NCBI RefSeq assembly: GCF_014643775.1
Contig: NZ_BMKC01000002.1
Span: 434,001-498,000, forward strand
From: Arenimonas soli
GTDB lineage: Bacteria; Pseudomonadota; Gammaproteobacteria; Xanthomonadales; Xanthomonadaceae
DNA: 64,000 nucleotides
Reading direction: 5' to 3'
The position numbers and the translations under genes were made by a program. Shown piece after piece: positions 7,711-15,633 of the stretch. The first letter of the stretch is position 1. Each line of letters starts with the position of its first letter. The notes under the pieces were generated by a model. The model was not told the origin of the DNA, ran no database searches, and saw only the letters and a list, made by a program, of their open reading frames with translations.

Positions 7711-9677
7711 CGCCAAAGCTGGACAAGCCTGACGCGATCGACGCCACCGTCGTCCGCAATGTCGACGTCATCTCTCCGGTAGAGCAGGCTGCCCTGCGCG
7801 CCGGACGTCTGCTGGTGGCAGGCTGCGGCAGCGTTGGCGGCAGCATCGTCGAGCCCCTGGTGAGGATGGGACTGGGCGCGGTTGTGCTGGCTGACCCGGA
7901 AGATTTCGATCTGAGCAACATCAACCGGCAAGCCTGCCTGCTGGCAGACGTGGGTCGTTCGAAGGCGGAGGTCCTCGACGAACGCGCGCGAGCCATAAAT
8001 CCACACCTCGATAGCCACGTTCTGGTCGACGGCCTCACCGATGAGAACATCGAGGAAGCGTTCACTGGGGTCAATCTGGTCTTCGACGCGGTCGACGCGG
8101 CAACCTCACCCTGGGCCAAGTACCGCTTGCATGAGATCGCCTGCGAGCGTCGCATCCCAGTGATGGCGGGGTTTGATTTTGGCGGCAAGGCCGTGGTCTA
8201 CGTATTCGACTACCGTCTGCGTTCGACGACGCCGTTCTATGGGCGCGCGACGGCCCAGGCACACCGGGAAGGCCGGCTGGCCGATTGTCTGAAGTGGCTT
8301 GGCTACAGGCACTACCCTGCCGACTTCCTGCCGATCATTCAGGATCGCCTGATCAGCCGAAAACCTTGGCCTCAGGTCGCCTACTGCGTGCAAGCAATGG
8401 GTGCGCTGGGCACACGTGCGGCTGTCGAACTCCTGGCACATCGCCGGGTTCCGCATGTACTAAGCTTCGACGCCCATATGGCCATGCGTGGACCATGGGC
8501 GCGCATTCGCGAGGTTTCGCGAATCCCGCTGCGGTTGCTCGGCGCACTGGCAGCCTCGCGACGCGCGCCCAGCGCGGCCGTTGCACCTGAAGCGGAACTC
8601 GACCCCCTTCAGAAGCGACTTGCGTCCGACCCGGTACTCAAGCGTGTCCTGGAGGCCATGGTCACCGCACCGTCGCCGCACAATTGCCAGCCCTGGCAAT
8701 TCCACCTTCTTCCCGGCCGTTCCATCCGCATCGGATGGAACCGAGCAAGAGGGCTGCCGGCAGTTGACCCCCAAGCCTGGGCGATAGCCTACAGCCTGGG
8801 CTGCGCGCTGGAGGCGGCGGCGACGATTGCCGACGTCGACTTCGAGCCGGCGCCACCGGGCAACGAGACCGACCCGGACTACTTCGCAGGTACGCTCCAT
8901 GTGCGCGGATTCCGTGCCGCCGACTACGCCCGCGGACTCGGGCTTCTGCATGAACGCTCGACACATCGCCACGCGTTCCTCGACGTACCGCTTCCCGCGA
9001 ACGTGGCCGCCCGATGCGACGAACTGGCAGCGCCGCTGCGTGCCCGCGCCGTATGCGCGCGGCCAGAGCCGGACCTGCTGCACTCACTGGGGTTTGACGG
9101 CGCACTGACCCTGTTCCGACAGCCCGCCTACGTACGCGAGCTGTTCGAGCACCTTCGGCTTAGCGATGCGCAAGAGCTGGCGACCCCGACGGGCTTCTCT
9201 GCGGACTCTCTGGTGCTGGATCCATTCTCCCTCCGCGCGCTCTCCCTGTTGCGCGCGTTCCCGCGCCTGCACAGATGGGCCGATCGATTCGGCCTCGCGC
9301 GCCTGATGGCCCACTGGTCCACGGCCATCCTTCGCAAGCGCGCGAACTACGTCGTGGTGAGCACAGACGACTGGACAAGCTCCGGGCGCGTCAACGTCGG
9401 CCGCGCACTCATGCGGGTCTGGCTTGAACTCGGCCGATCGCACTTCGTCTGTCAGCCGGTCGACTTTCCGATCAGCAGTGAAGCCGGGCGTGCCCGGATT
9501 CGAGAGATCTTCGGACTAGATCCCAGCCAGCGCCCGGTAGTACTTCTCCGTGTCGGACGAGCGCGCCGCCGCCATCTCAGGCGTTCGCCCAGATTGCCAC
9601 TGGCTGCGTTCTGCATCGTCGAGCCCACGGCCGAAGCGACTGCAACCCCTCTCCCCGCCACGGCGGTGGAGGCCTGA
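7701..9677 (+). CDS. Fusion: ThiF/E1-like adenylyltransferase plus nitroreductase-like domain
   Basis: 658 residues. ATG 7701 overlaps the previous stop and puts the Rossmann fold close to the N-terminus; the open frame extends further left without good sense. Residues about 30-260 are an E1/ThiF/MoeB-like nucleotide-binding domain (VAGCGSVGGS, then LADPEDFDLSNINRQ, as in ATP-binding E1 enzymes). No MoeB-type zinc CxxC pairs are visible. Residues about 300-640 resemble flavin nitroreductases (APSPHNCQPWQF). The same pairing is known from mycobacterial Rv1355c-like proteins, as I recall them. E1-like enzymes adenylate carboxylates; nitroreductase-fold enzymes reduce or dehydrogenate with FMN. 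Together they suggest activation and redox change of a carboxylic acid intermediate. The C-terminal 30 residues are Arg- and Thr-rich and less certain. Confidence 0.8.
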   Translation: MGLTPKLDKPDAIDATVVRNVDVISPVEQAALRAGRLLVAGCGSVGGSIVEPLVRMGLGAVVLADPEDFDLSNINRQACLLADVGRSKAEVLDERARAINPHLDSHVLVDGLTDENIEEAFTGVNLVFDAVDAATSPWAKYRLHEIACERRIPVMAGFDFGGKAVVYVFDYRLRSTTPFYGRATAQAHREGRLADCLKWLGYRHYPADFLPIIQDRLISRKPWPQVAYCVQAMGALGTRAAVELLAHRRVPHVLSFDAHMAMRGPWARIREVSRIPLRLLGALAASRRAPSAAVAPEAELDPLQKRLASDPVLKRVLEAMVTAPSPHNCQPWQFHLLPGRSIRIGWNRARGLPAVDPQAWAIAYSLGCALEAAATIADVDFEPAPPGNETDPDYFAGTLHVRGFRAADYARGLGLLHERSTHRHAFLDVPLPANVAARCDELAAPLRARAVCARPEPDLLHSLGFDGALTLFRQPAYVRELFEHLRLSDAQELATPTGFSADSLVLDPFSLRALSLLRAFPRLHRWADRFGLARLMAHWSTAILRKRANYVVVSTDDWTSSGRVNVGRALMRVWLELGRSHFVCQPVDFPISSEAGRARIREIFGLDPSQRPVVLLRVGRARRRHLRRSPRLPLAAFCIVEPTAEATATPLPATAVEA

Positions 9678-9678
9678 C

Positions 9679-10689
9679 ATGGCAGCCGTCCTCGTCGTCG
9701 GCGCAACAGGCCAGCTGGGCCTCGAAGTCGTCGAACGCCTCTGCGCCGAAGGTCGCCACCATGTCCGGGCGCTGGCACGACGGCCAGCACAAGCCGCGAC
9801 ACTTTTCGGGACCGACGTGGAGGTCGTGCCCGGAGACCTGCGCGACCGCGACAGCCTCAATGCTGCCTGCCACGGCATTGATGTTGTCATCGCCACCGCG
9901 ACCGTGGTCTTTCCACGGGGGAAAGACAATTTTCGCGACGACGAGGAAGGCGGTTACCGGAACCTAATCGCGGCCTGCACCGCCGCCGGCGTGCGCCAGT
10001 TCATATTCGTCTCCCTGTGCGTTCCTTTCGAAGCGGAGTTCGTGGCGGCGTCGCCAACCTATCGAACCAAGCAATGGATCGAAAACCAGCTGTTCGAATC
10101 GCCGTTGGCGTACACCATCCTCAGATGCGCCCCGTTCATGGACGACTACTTCGCTTTGATCGGCAGTCGCATCCCACTGCGCGGAGAGCGCGCCGCAACG
10201 CTTGACCGCTCGGCCGGCGTGGCCCGGGTCACGCGCAGGCTCTTCGGGGATTCGATTGAACGATTCGGACGCGCGTGGGTGCCGGGATCATCCGGTCATC
10301 GGCACGCCTTCGTCGCCCTCGGCGACGTCGCTGCCCATGCAATCGCTGCGATCGACCATCCGGATGCGAACCGAGCGATATTCGACATCGCCGGTCCGCA
10401 GTCCGCCTCCTGGGCCGAGATTGGAATGCTCTACTCCAACCTGTTGGAGCGTCCCGTGGCCGTGCACGCCGTCCCCGCATGGGTGCTACGCGGATTGTCC
10501 CTTCTTATGCGCCCGTTCTCCGAATCGCTATCAAACCAGCTGGCGATCCTCTGGATCCTGGCGAAGGCCGAAACGCGGGTCGACTCCGCGATCGTGGCGG
10601 AGCGCCTACGGGTCCGCCGCACCAGCGCCCATGAATACCTCGCGGCGAAACTGCGAATCAGCGAATCGGTGCCGAGGGCCGGCTCATGA
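9679..10689 (+). CDS. NmrA-like / atypical SDR NAD(P)-binding protein
   Basis: 336 residues. ATG 9679 is one base past the preceding stop and leads straight into the dinucleotide-binding glycine motif VGATGQLG. Typical features of NmrA-like and atypical SDR proteins follow: Arg in RALARR for NADP preference, an FVSL strand, PFMDDYF in the middle, and a C-terminal SAHEYL region. The classical Tyr-x-x-x-Lys pair is not evident, so it may be a regulator, a reductase or a sugar/lipid epimerase-like enzyme. Its stop overlaps the next start as ATGA (10686-10689). In this operon an NADPH-dependent reduction of an acyl or carbonyl intermediate is a reasonable guess. Confidence 0.75.
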   Translation: MAAVLVVGATGQLGLEVVERLCAEGRHHVRALARRPAQAATLFGTDVEVVPGDLRDRDSLNAACHGIDVVIATATVVFPRGKDNFRDDEEGGYRNLIAACTAAGVRQFIFVSLCVPFEAEFVAASPTYRTKQWIENQLFESPLAYTILRCAPFMDDYFALIGSRIPLRGERAATLDRSAGVARVTRRLFGDSIERFGRAWVPGSSGHRHAFVALGDVAAHAIAAIDHPDANRAIFDIAGPQSASWAEIGMLYSNLLERPVAVHAVPAWVLRGLSLLMRPFSESLSNQLAILWILAKAETRVDSAIVAERLRVRRTSAHEYLAAKLRISESVPRAGS

Positions 10690-11771
10690 CCCTGGCCGCC
10701 CCGCAATCACACACGTTCGTCGATCCCCATCCGCTTGAATGCGAACTGGGCGGCGAACTTCCCATCCTTGAACTGGCGTACACGACCTGGGGTCAACTGG
10801 CTCCCGATGGTGGCAACGTCGTCTGGGTAATGCACCCTCTCACCTGCAACGCCAATCCGCAGGCCTGGTGGCCGGCCTTGGTGGGTCCCGGGCGCAGCAT
10901 CGATCCGCAACGCCACTTCGTGATCTGTGCCAACTCCTTGGGCTCCTGCTATGGAAGCAGTGGTCCTACCAGCACCAACCCGCGCACCGGAACCCAATAC
11001 GGCCGTGAGTTTCCGCTGATTACGTTGCGCGATGTCATCGTTGCCTTCGAAAGGTTGCGCGAGCACCTGGGAATCGATCGGATTCACCTGGGCATCGGTG
11101 GGTCCTACGGGGGCCAGCAGCTGCTTGAGTGGATGGCAACCAGGCCGGCTTTGTTCGAACAGGCCTGCGTAGTCGGGGCGGACCTGAGGCAGACCCCATG
11201 GGCGGTCGCGCTCAACGAAACCCAGCGCATGGCGCTGGAGGCCGATCCCGGATTCGCCAGTGGCCGCGCCGGAGCAGGGACAAGGGGGCTGGCGGCGGCG
11301 CGTGCGCTGGCCATGCTGTCCTATCGCAGTCCGCGCGCCTATCGCGTCAAGCAATCCGAGGCCGACGACGCGGTCGCCGCCGGTCATCGTGCGGCCAGCT
11401 ACCAGCGCCACGTCGGCAACAGGTTCACCGAGCGCTTCGACCCCCTTGCCTACTGGACTCTCACCCGGGCGATGGACAGCCACAACCCGGCGCGTGGCCG
11501 GAGTTCACTACGAGAAGCCTTCGCGGCCGTCGCTGCCCACACCTTGTTCATCGCGCTCGAGGACGACCAACTGTTTCCACCCGCCGAGATCGCGGCCTCC
11601 CTTGCCGACTTTCCAGGCGCAGAACTGGTCACGATCGCGTCCGAGTACGGCCATGACGGAATCCTCGCCCACGGCGACGAAATCGCCCGCGTACTTGCCC
11701 GGTTCCTCGAACGCAACGAGCTGGTCTCGCGTCCCCCGAGCTGGTCCAGAACCGCCTCTTGCCGAGTCTGA
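10686..11771 (+). CDS. MetX-family (homoserine O-acyltransferase-like) alpha/beta hydrolase
   Basis: 361 residues, close to the usual 350-380 for homoserine O-acetyl/succinyltransferases. The catalytic triad is visible: Ser 140 in GGSYGGQQ, Asp 294 in DDQLFPP and His 323 in YGHDGIL. The N-terminal strand pattern and an NSLGSCYGSSGP stretch near residue 83 match the family. MetX moves an acyl group from CoA to the hydroxyl of homoserine. Embedded in a lipid-type operon with no methionine genes nearby, it more probably acylates another small hydroxyl compound, or uses a long-chain acyl donor. This is inference. Start ATG overlaps the preceding TGA. Confidence 0.85.
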   Translation: MTLAAPQSHTFVDPHPLECELGGELPILELAYTTWGQLAPDGGNVVWVMHPLTCNANPQAWWPALVGPGRSIDPQRHFVICANSLGSCYGSSGPTSTNPRTGTQYGREFPLITLRDVIVAFERLREHLGIDRIHLGIGGSYGGQQLLEWMATRPALFEQACVVGADLRQTPWAVALNETQRMALEADPGFASGRAGAGTRGLAAARALAMLSYRSPRAYRVKQSEADDAVAAGHRAASYQRHVGNRFTERFDPLAYWTLTRAMDSHNPARGRSSLREAFAAVAAHTLFIALEDDQLFPPAEIAASLADFPGAELVTIASEYGHDGILAHGDEIARVLARFLERNELVSRPPSWSRTASCRV

Positions 11772-11773
11772 CT

Positions 11774-12691
11774 ATGATGAAGCCGAAAATTCCCGCCCGA
11801 TTCACCCGCACCGACTCCTGGGCTGGCATCTGGTACCTGCTGCATGGCTGTGTGCTTTGGTTTGGTTCAGGCTTTTCGGCCTACGCGCTCTGGCAGTTGG
11901 AAGCCTGGCCTCCGGTCCTGCGACTGCCACTGATCGCACTCGCAACGGTGGGGGCAGCCGCCGGCATGTTCTTCCTGGGCTCGCTGGGGCACGAGGGCTT
12001 TCATGGGAACCTGCACCGCCAGCGCGACGTCAGCATGCTGATGGGGATAGTTGGATCGCTGGGCGCCCCACTGTTTCTTTCCACCGGCGTGAACCTCGGG
12101 CACTGGCGACACCATAGTCACACGAACACCGAGCGTGATCCGGACTTCGTGCTCTACCGGGGGAACCGCAGCCTATTGGCTCGGCTTCGAGTGCCGCTGT
12201 CGACCAGTGCGCAGAGTCTTCGGAACGTCGCTGGTCTGTTGGTGGGCAATGTTCCGATGGACAGCGCAATCCCCTTCAGCCGTCGACGGATGCAAGGCTA
12301 TGTCCTGCTCAATATCGTCCTGGTCGGTGCGTCGACCACAGCGTTCGCCGTCTTGGCGTTCAAGGATCCGGTGCTGTTCGCCTGCCTGGTAGCAGCGCCG
12401 GCGCTGGTTGCGCAGGCGTACTGGTCGCTGCACCCCTACATCGAGCACGGCGGCACGGGGACCCAGGCACATCTTGCCGCAAGAAACTGCACATCGCCGG
12501 TCTATCGCGTGCTTCTCCTCGGCTATACCTGGCACCTGTGCCACCACCTCTACCCGCGCGTGCAGACGCACAAGTTGCCGGCCTTGGCGCGCCACTTGCG
12601 AGAAGTCGGCTACTTCGGCGACGACGTCGTCGACGAGCCAAGACTGCTCGGTGCCCTGCGCACGGGCATGACCCGGGCGCTCAGCGCCTAA
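11774..12691 (+). CDS. Membrane fatty acid desaturase
   Basis: 305 residues from ATG 11774 (ATG 11777 also possible), two bases after the MetX-like stop. It carries the three histidine boxes of membrane di-iron desaturases: HEGFH, HWRHHSH and HLCHHLYP, between paired hydrophobic segments, plus an extra His in HPYIEH. It should insert a double bond, or hydroxylate, in an acyl chain at the cytoplasmic membrane using O2 and reduced ferredoxin or cytochrome. No electron-transfer partner is encoded in the operon, so a host one is presumably used. Short spacing to both neighbours supports co-transcription. Regiochemistry cannot be predicted. Confidence 0.9.
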   Translation: MMKPKIPARFTRTDSWAGIWYLLHGCVLWFGSGFSAYALWQLEAWPPVLRLPLIALATVGAAAGMFFLGSLGHEGFHGNLHRQRDVSMLMGIVGSLGAPLFLSTGVNLGHWRHHSHTNTERDPDFVLYRGNRSLLARLRVPLSTSAQSLRNVAGLLVGNVPMDSAIPFSRRRMQGYVLLNIVLVGASTTAFAVLAFKDPVLFACLVAAPALVAQAYWSLHPYIEHGGTGTQAHLAARNCTSPVYRVLLLGYTWHLCHHLYPRVQTHKLPALARHLREVGYFGDDVVDEPRLLGALRTGMTRALSA

Positions 12692-12741
12692 CCGTTCCTG
12701 ATTCCCGGCCCCGCCCCCATCCAACCAACTGAGCGACCCGC

Positions 12742-13542
12742 ATGAGCCACGGTCTGTACCTCGCCCTCGCCGGCGTATTCGTCTTGATGTTCGTCCTCGA
12801 GCGCCTGTTCCCGGCGCGACGGGTGTCGTTCGATCGCCCCTGGTTCCTGCGAGCGATCGTCGTCAACCTGGTCCAACTGGGCATCATGGTGGCGATCGCC
12901 CTTGCAGCCAGTCGTCTTCTGGCTGGCCGTTCGTGGTTCGAAGTGGGTGGGCACTGGCCGGCGCCACTGGCCGGCCTTGCCGCGGCAATGCTCGGCAGCC
13001 TGGTGCAGTACGGCTGGCATCGTGCCGTCCACGCAAGCGACCTGCTTTGGCGGATCTTCCATCAGATGCACCATAGCCCGACGCACATCGATGTGTTGGC
13101 GACGAACTACTCGCACCCCCTCGATTATGTGGTCAATACGACGATTCACACTGTCGCGGCAGTGGCGGTGCTTGGTCTGGACCCGGACGGCATCGCCTGG
13201 TCCGTATTCATCTATGGCGTCAACAACTACTACGCACACTGCAACCTGCGGTCGCCCTACTGGCTGGGCTATCTGCTCCAACGGCCGGAAATGCATCGCA
13301 TTCACCACAAGCGCGGCCATCATGCGCAGAACTACGGCTTCCCCGTTTGGGACATGCTGTTCGGGACCTGGGTCAATCCGGTCGACGCCGATGACTACGA
13401 CTGCGGCTTCGGTGAGGGGCGCGAAGCACGGGTCTGGGCAATGCTCGCCGGCCGCGACGTCAATGCCGATGAGCCCGCGTCCGGGAAAGACGAAGAAGGC
13501 AGGCAGGACCTTGCGAGCGACGGCGCGGAGAACCACGCATGA
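12742..13542 (+). CDS. Sterol desaturase/fatty acid hydroxylase superfamily protein
   Basis: 266 residues with three or four membrane segments and the His-rich signature of the family: HRAVH, HQMHHS, YYAHCN and the long HRIHHKRGHHAQNYG block. Members are membrane di-iron enzymes such as C4-sterol oxidase, ceramide 2-hydroxylase, carotenoid hydroxylase and alkylglycerol monooxygenase. Two different di-iron membrane oxidases in one operon argue for a doubly oxidised lipid chain. ATG 12742 lies 50 bp after the desaturase. The tail is hydrophilic (SGKDEEGRQD) and its stop overlaps the next ATG. Confidence 0.9.
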   Translation: MSHGLYLALAGVFVLMFVLERLFPARRVSFDRPWFLRAIVVNLVQLGIMVAIALAASRLLAGRSWFEVGGHWPAPLAGLAAAMLGSLVQYGWHRAVHASDLLWRIFHQMHHSPTHIDVLATNYSHPLDYVVNTTIHTVAAVAVLGLDPDGIAWSVFIYGVNNYYAHCNLRSPYWLGYLLQRPEMHRIHHKRGHHAQNYGFPVWDMLFGTWVNPVDADDYDCGFGEGREARVWAMLAGRDVNADEPASGKDEEGRQDLASDGAENHA

Positions 13543-13952
13543 GTACCGAACGCATGCTGAGGCTGGCGTTGGCTGCAGCCGGCGTCTTCACGCTCATCGG
13601 CGCAGTGATGTTTGGGATGCCATCGTCCTGGCCGGCAAGCCTTGCCGGGTTACCGGCCGAGGTCCCGCCAATCTACAGACTGCTTGCCGCGCTGATGATG
13701 GTCCTCTTCGGCACGCTTTCGCTGTGGCTCTCGGTACAGCCACGACTTCCGCTGCAGATGGTCACCTTCGCGGCGTTGGCAAAGTTGCTGGCATTCGCAG
13801 CGATCCTTGTGCTCTGGCTGGCCGGCGGGGTCGCCGGACGGACGCTTGGCGCCGTCAGTGGAGATCTCCTGTTTGCCCTGCTGTTCCTGTACGGCGCCGC
13901 GCGGATGGGAGCGCAGTCGGATGTGTCCAATAAAAGGGGTGTCGTTCGATGA
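13539..13952 (+). CDS. Small four-helix membrane protein of unknown function
   Basis: 137 residues with hydrophobic stretches near residues 8-28, 44-65, 72-95 and 105-122. I do not recognise a family; the pattern resembles small uncharacterised integral membrane proteins. Its ATG overlaps the hydroxylase stop, and its stop overlaps the dehydrogenase start, so it is translated in step with two enzymes of the pathway. A scaffold or subunit for the membrane oxidases is a plausible role without direct evidence. Confidence 0.8.
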   Translation: MSTERMLRLALAAAGVFTLIGAVMFGMPSSWPASLAGLPAEVPPIYRLLAALMMVLFGTLSLWLSVQPRLPLQMVTFAALAKLLAFAAILVLWLAGGVAGRTLGAVSGDLLFALLFLYGAARMGAQSDVSNKRGVVR

Positions 13953-14737
13953 GTCGCCTTGTCGGCAAGACCGCCCTCGTGACGGGTGCAAGTAGTGGAA
14001 TAGGAAGGGCAATCGCCGAAGAGTTCGCGCGTGAAGGCGCCGACCTGGTCATCGCTGCTCGGGAAGCCGCTCCGCTGGCGCAGTTGGCGGCCGAATGGTC
14101 GGTGTGCCACGGCGTGCAGGTCACTGCGCTGGCGTGTGACCTCGCCGAGCGTGGCGCTGCGCAGGCCCTTTTCGACAGCGTGAAGGAGGCTGGGCTGGAG
14201 GTCGACTACCTCGTCAACAATGCTGGCGTTGGCGTGTATGGCAGGTTCAGCGAGGTTCTCCTGGAACGCGAGCTGGCGATGATGGAACTCAACATCGTCA
14301 CGCCAACGGTGCTGTGCAAGCGATTCCTGCCCGGATTGATGCGCCGGCGAGGTCGCATCATGAACGTTGCTTCGGTCGCTGCATTCCAACCCGGGCCCTA
14401 TATGGCCACCTACTACGCGACGAAGGCCTACCTGCTTTCGCTATCGGAGGCCCTGGCTGAGGAACTGAGCGGGAGCGGGGTGAGTGTGACCACGTTCTGT
14501 CCCGGTCCGACCCAGTCGCCGTTCCTGGAGCGAGCGGGAATGGGAGGGTCGGGCCTGGTGCAAGGCAAGTCCCTTGCCAACGCAGATGAGGTCGGCATCG
14601 CCGGCTACAAGGCGATGCACGAGGGGAAGCGGCTCTACGTACCGGGGTTCTGCAACCGGCTGCTGGTCAATGCCATCCGGCTGTTGCCACGGCGCGCGGT
14701 GACGCGGGCGGTGCTGAAGATGTCGGCTCCCGCCTGA
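13949..14737 (+). CDS. Short-chain dehydrogenase/reductase
   Basis: 262 residues, a classical SDR. The cofactor motif TGASSGIG spans residues 12-19, NNAG falls near 90-93, the catalytic Ser is at about 142, and Tyr 155-x-x-x-Lys 159 is present (TYYATK). Its sequence style matches the acyl-chain SDRs (DltE/YqjQ-like) with a C-terminal membrane-associating tail. It probably interconverts a hydroxyl and a keto group on the lipid intermediate, for example the 3-keto product of the KAS III-like enzyme downstream. ATG overlaps the preceding stop. Confidence 0.9.
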   Translation: MSRLVGKTALVTGASSGIGRAIAEEFAREGADLVIAAREAAPLAQLAAEWSVCHGVQVTALACDLAERGAAQALFDSVKEAGLEVDYLVNNAGVGVYGRFSEVLLERELAMMELNIVTPTVLCKRFLPGLMRRRGRIMNVASVAAFQPGPYMATYYATKAYLLSLSEALAEELSGSGVSVTTFCPGPTQSPFLERAGMGGSGLVQGKSLANADEVGIAGYKAMHEGKRLYVPGFCNRLLVNAIRLLPRRAVTRAVLKMSAPA

Positions 14738-14747
14738 GGCGACACCT

Positions 14748-15620
14748 ATGAACAACCAGCTTCTTACCATCCTCCTGCGTTGTGGTGGCCGCGTCCGCCG
14801 GCGTGGAGCATTTCGATTGGTTCGCCTGCACCAGCCTGGCCAAAAGCTCGATGCGGAAGCCCAACGAAACGTATTGCTTGGCTTCGCGCGCGAGACCGAC
14901 CAGATCTACCAAGCGGACACCTCATTCCACTGGTTGTCCCGCAAGGACTACTTCAAGGGCCTCAACGACCTGTGGGTAGTGTTCCTGGACGACGCCATCG
15001 TTGGATTCACCGGCATCCGTCTGATCGATGGAGCCGGCGAACGAATTGTCTACATCGACAACATGAACATTCGCTCGGTGCCGCTGCGGGTATTCGGACA
15101 CCACACGATCGGCTCGATGCTTGTCCACGAGATCCTGCGCACAACCTACCCGCTGTCGCGCCGACCGATGTCCGTCGTGTTCCGTACGCAGAACCCCAGC
15201 GTCTATCGCCTTGCCAATGCGATCCATCCCACCGGCGTCTATCCCCGCACCCAGCGGCGATCCGCACGGGACCCGGAGCGTTGCAAACGAGTGCTCGCGT
15301 TCATGGCCGAAAGGCTTTCGCCTGGAAAGGCCTGGGATCCCGAGGTGTCGGTGATCCGCGGCGCCTACGCCGGACATCTATACGGCAGGCCCGTAAGCGC
15401 GCCCGCCAGCATCAAGCCACCCTTGGCGCGCTTCTGGCAGGAAAACGTCGACCTAGACGCGGGAGACGCGGTTCTGATCGCAGTTTGCCCGACGAATGCC
15501 GAGGTGCGCGCCATCGTGCACGCCTACATCAAGGGGCTGACCCGCGACGCCCTGGCCACGCGCTGGCGATCTGTGTCGCGCACCACACCCGCAGAACGCA
15601 GCGCGGCAGCCGAAGACTAA
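14748..15620 (+). CDS. GNAT-like acyltransferase, unassigned
   Basis: 290 residues. The middle (about 70-160) has the look of a GNAT fold: strand WVVFLDDAIVGFTGIRLI, strand VYIDNMNIRSVPLR, helix HHTIGSMLVHEIL, then strand MSVVFRTQNPSVYRLANAI. GNAT enzymes move acyl groups from CoA or ACP to amines or hydroxyls; long-chain N-acyl amino acid and N-acyl homoserine lactone synthases share the fold. The C-terminal 100 residues are not recognised, and the first 20 are strongly basic. The gene lies 10 bp after the dehydrogenase and 13 bp before the KAS III-like gene. Attachment of the fatty chain to a head group is a plausible role. Confidence 0.6.
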   Translation: MNNQLLTILLRCGGRVRRRGAFRLVRLHQPGQKLDAEAQRNVLLGFARETDQIYQADTSFHWLSRKDYFKGLNDLWVVFLDDAIVGFTGIRLIDGAGERIVYIDNMNIRSVPLRVFGHHTIGSMLVHEILRTTYPLSRRPMSVVFRTQNPSVYRLANAIHPTGVYPRTQRRSARDPERCKRVLAFMAERLSPGKAWDPEVSVIRGAYAGHLYGRPVSAPASIKPPLARFWQENVDLDAGDAVLIAVCPTNAEVRAIVHAYIKGLTRDALATRWRSVSRTTPAERSAAAED

Positions 15621-15633
15621 ACCTGGAGAACGC

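Noticed and set aside
5134-9677. Azol(in)e-type RiPP cluster (leader ORF as precursor, E1-like plus nitroreductase)
   Set aside because: No YcaO cyclodehydratase, no recognition-element domain and no transporter are present. The short peptide has almost no Cys, Ser or Thr. The rest of the operon is lipid chemistry.
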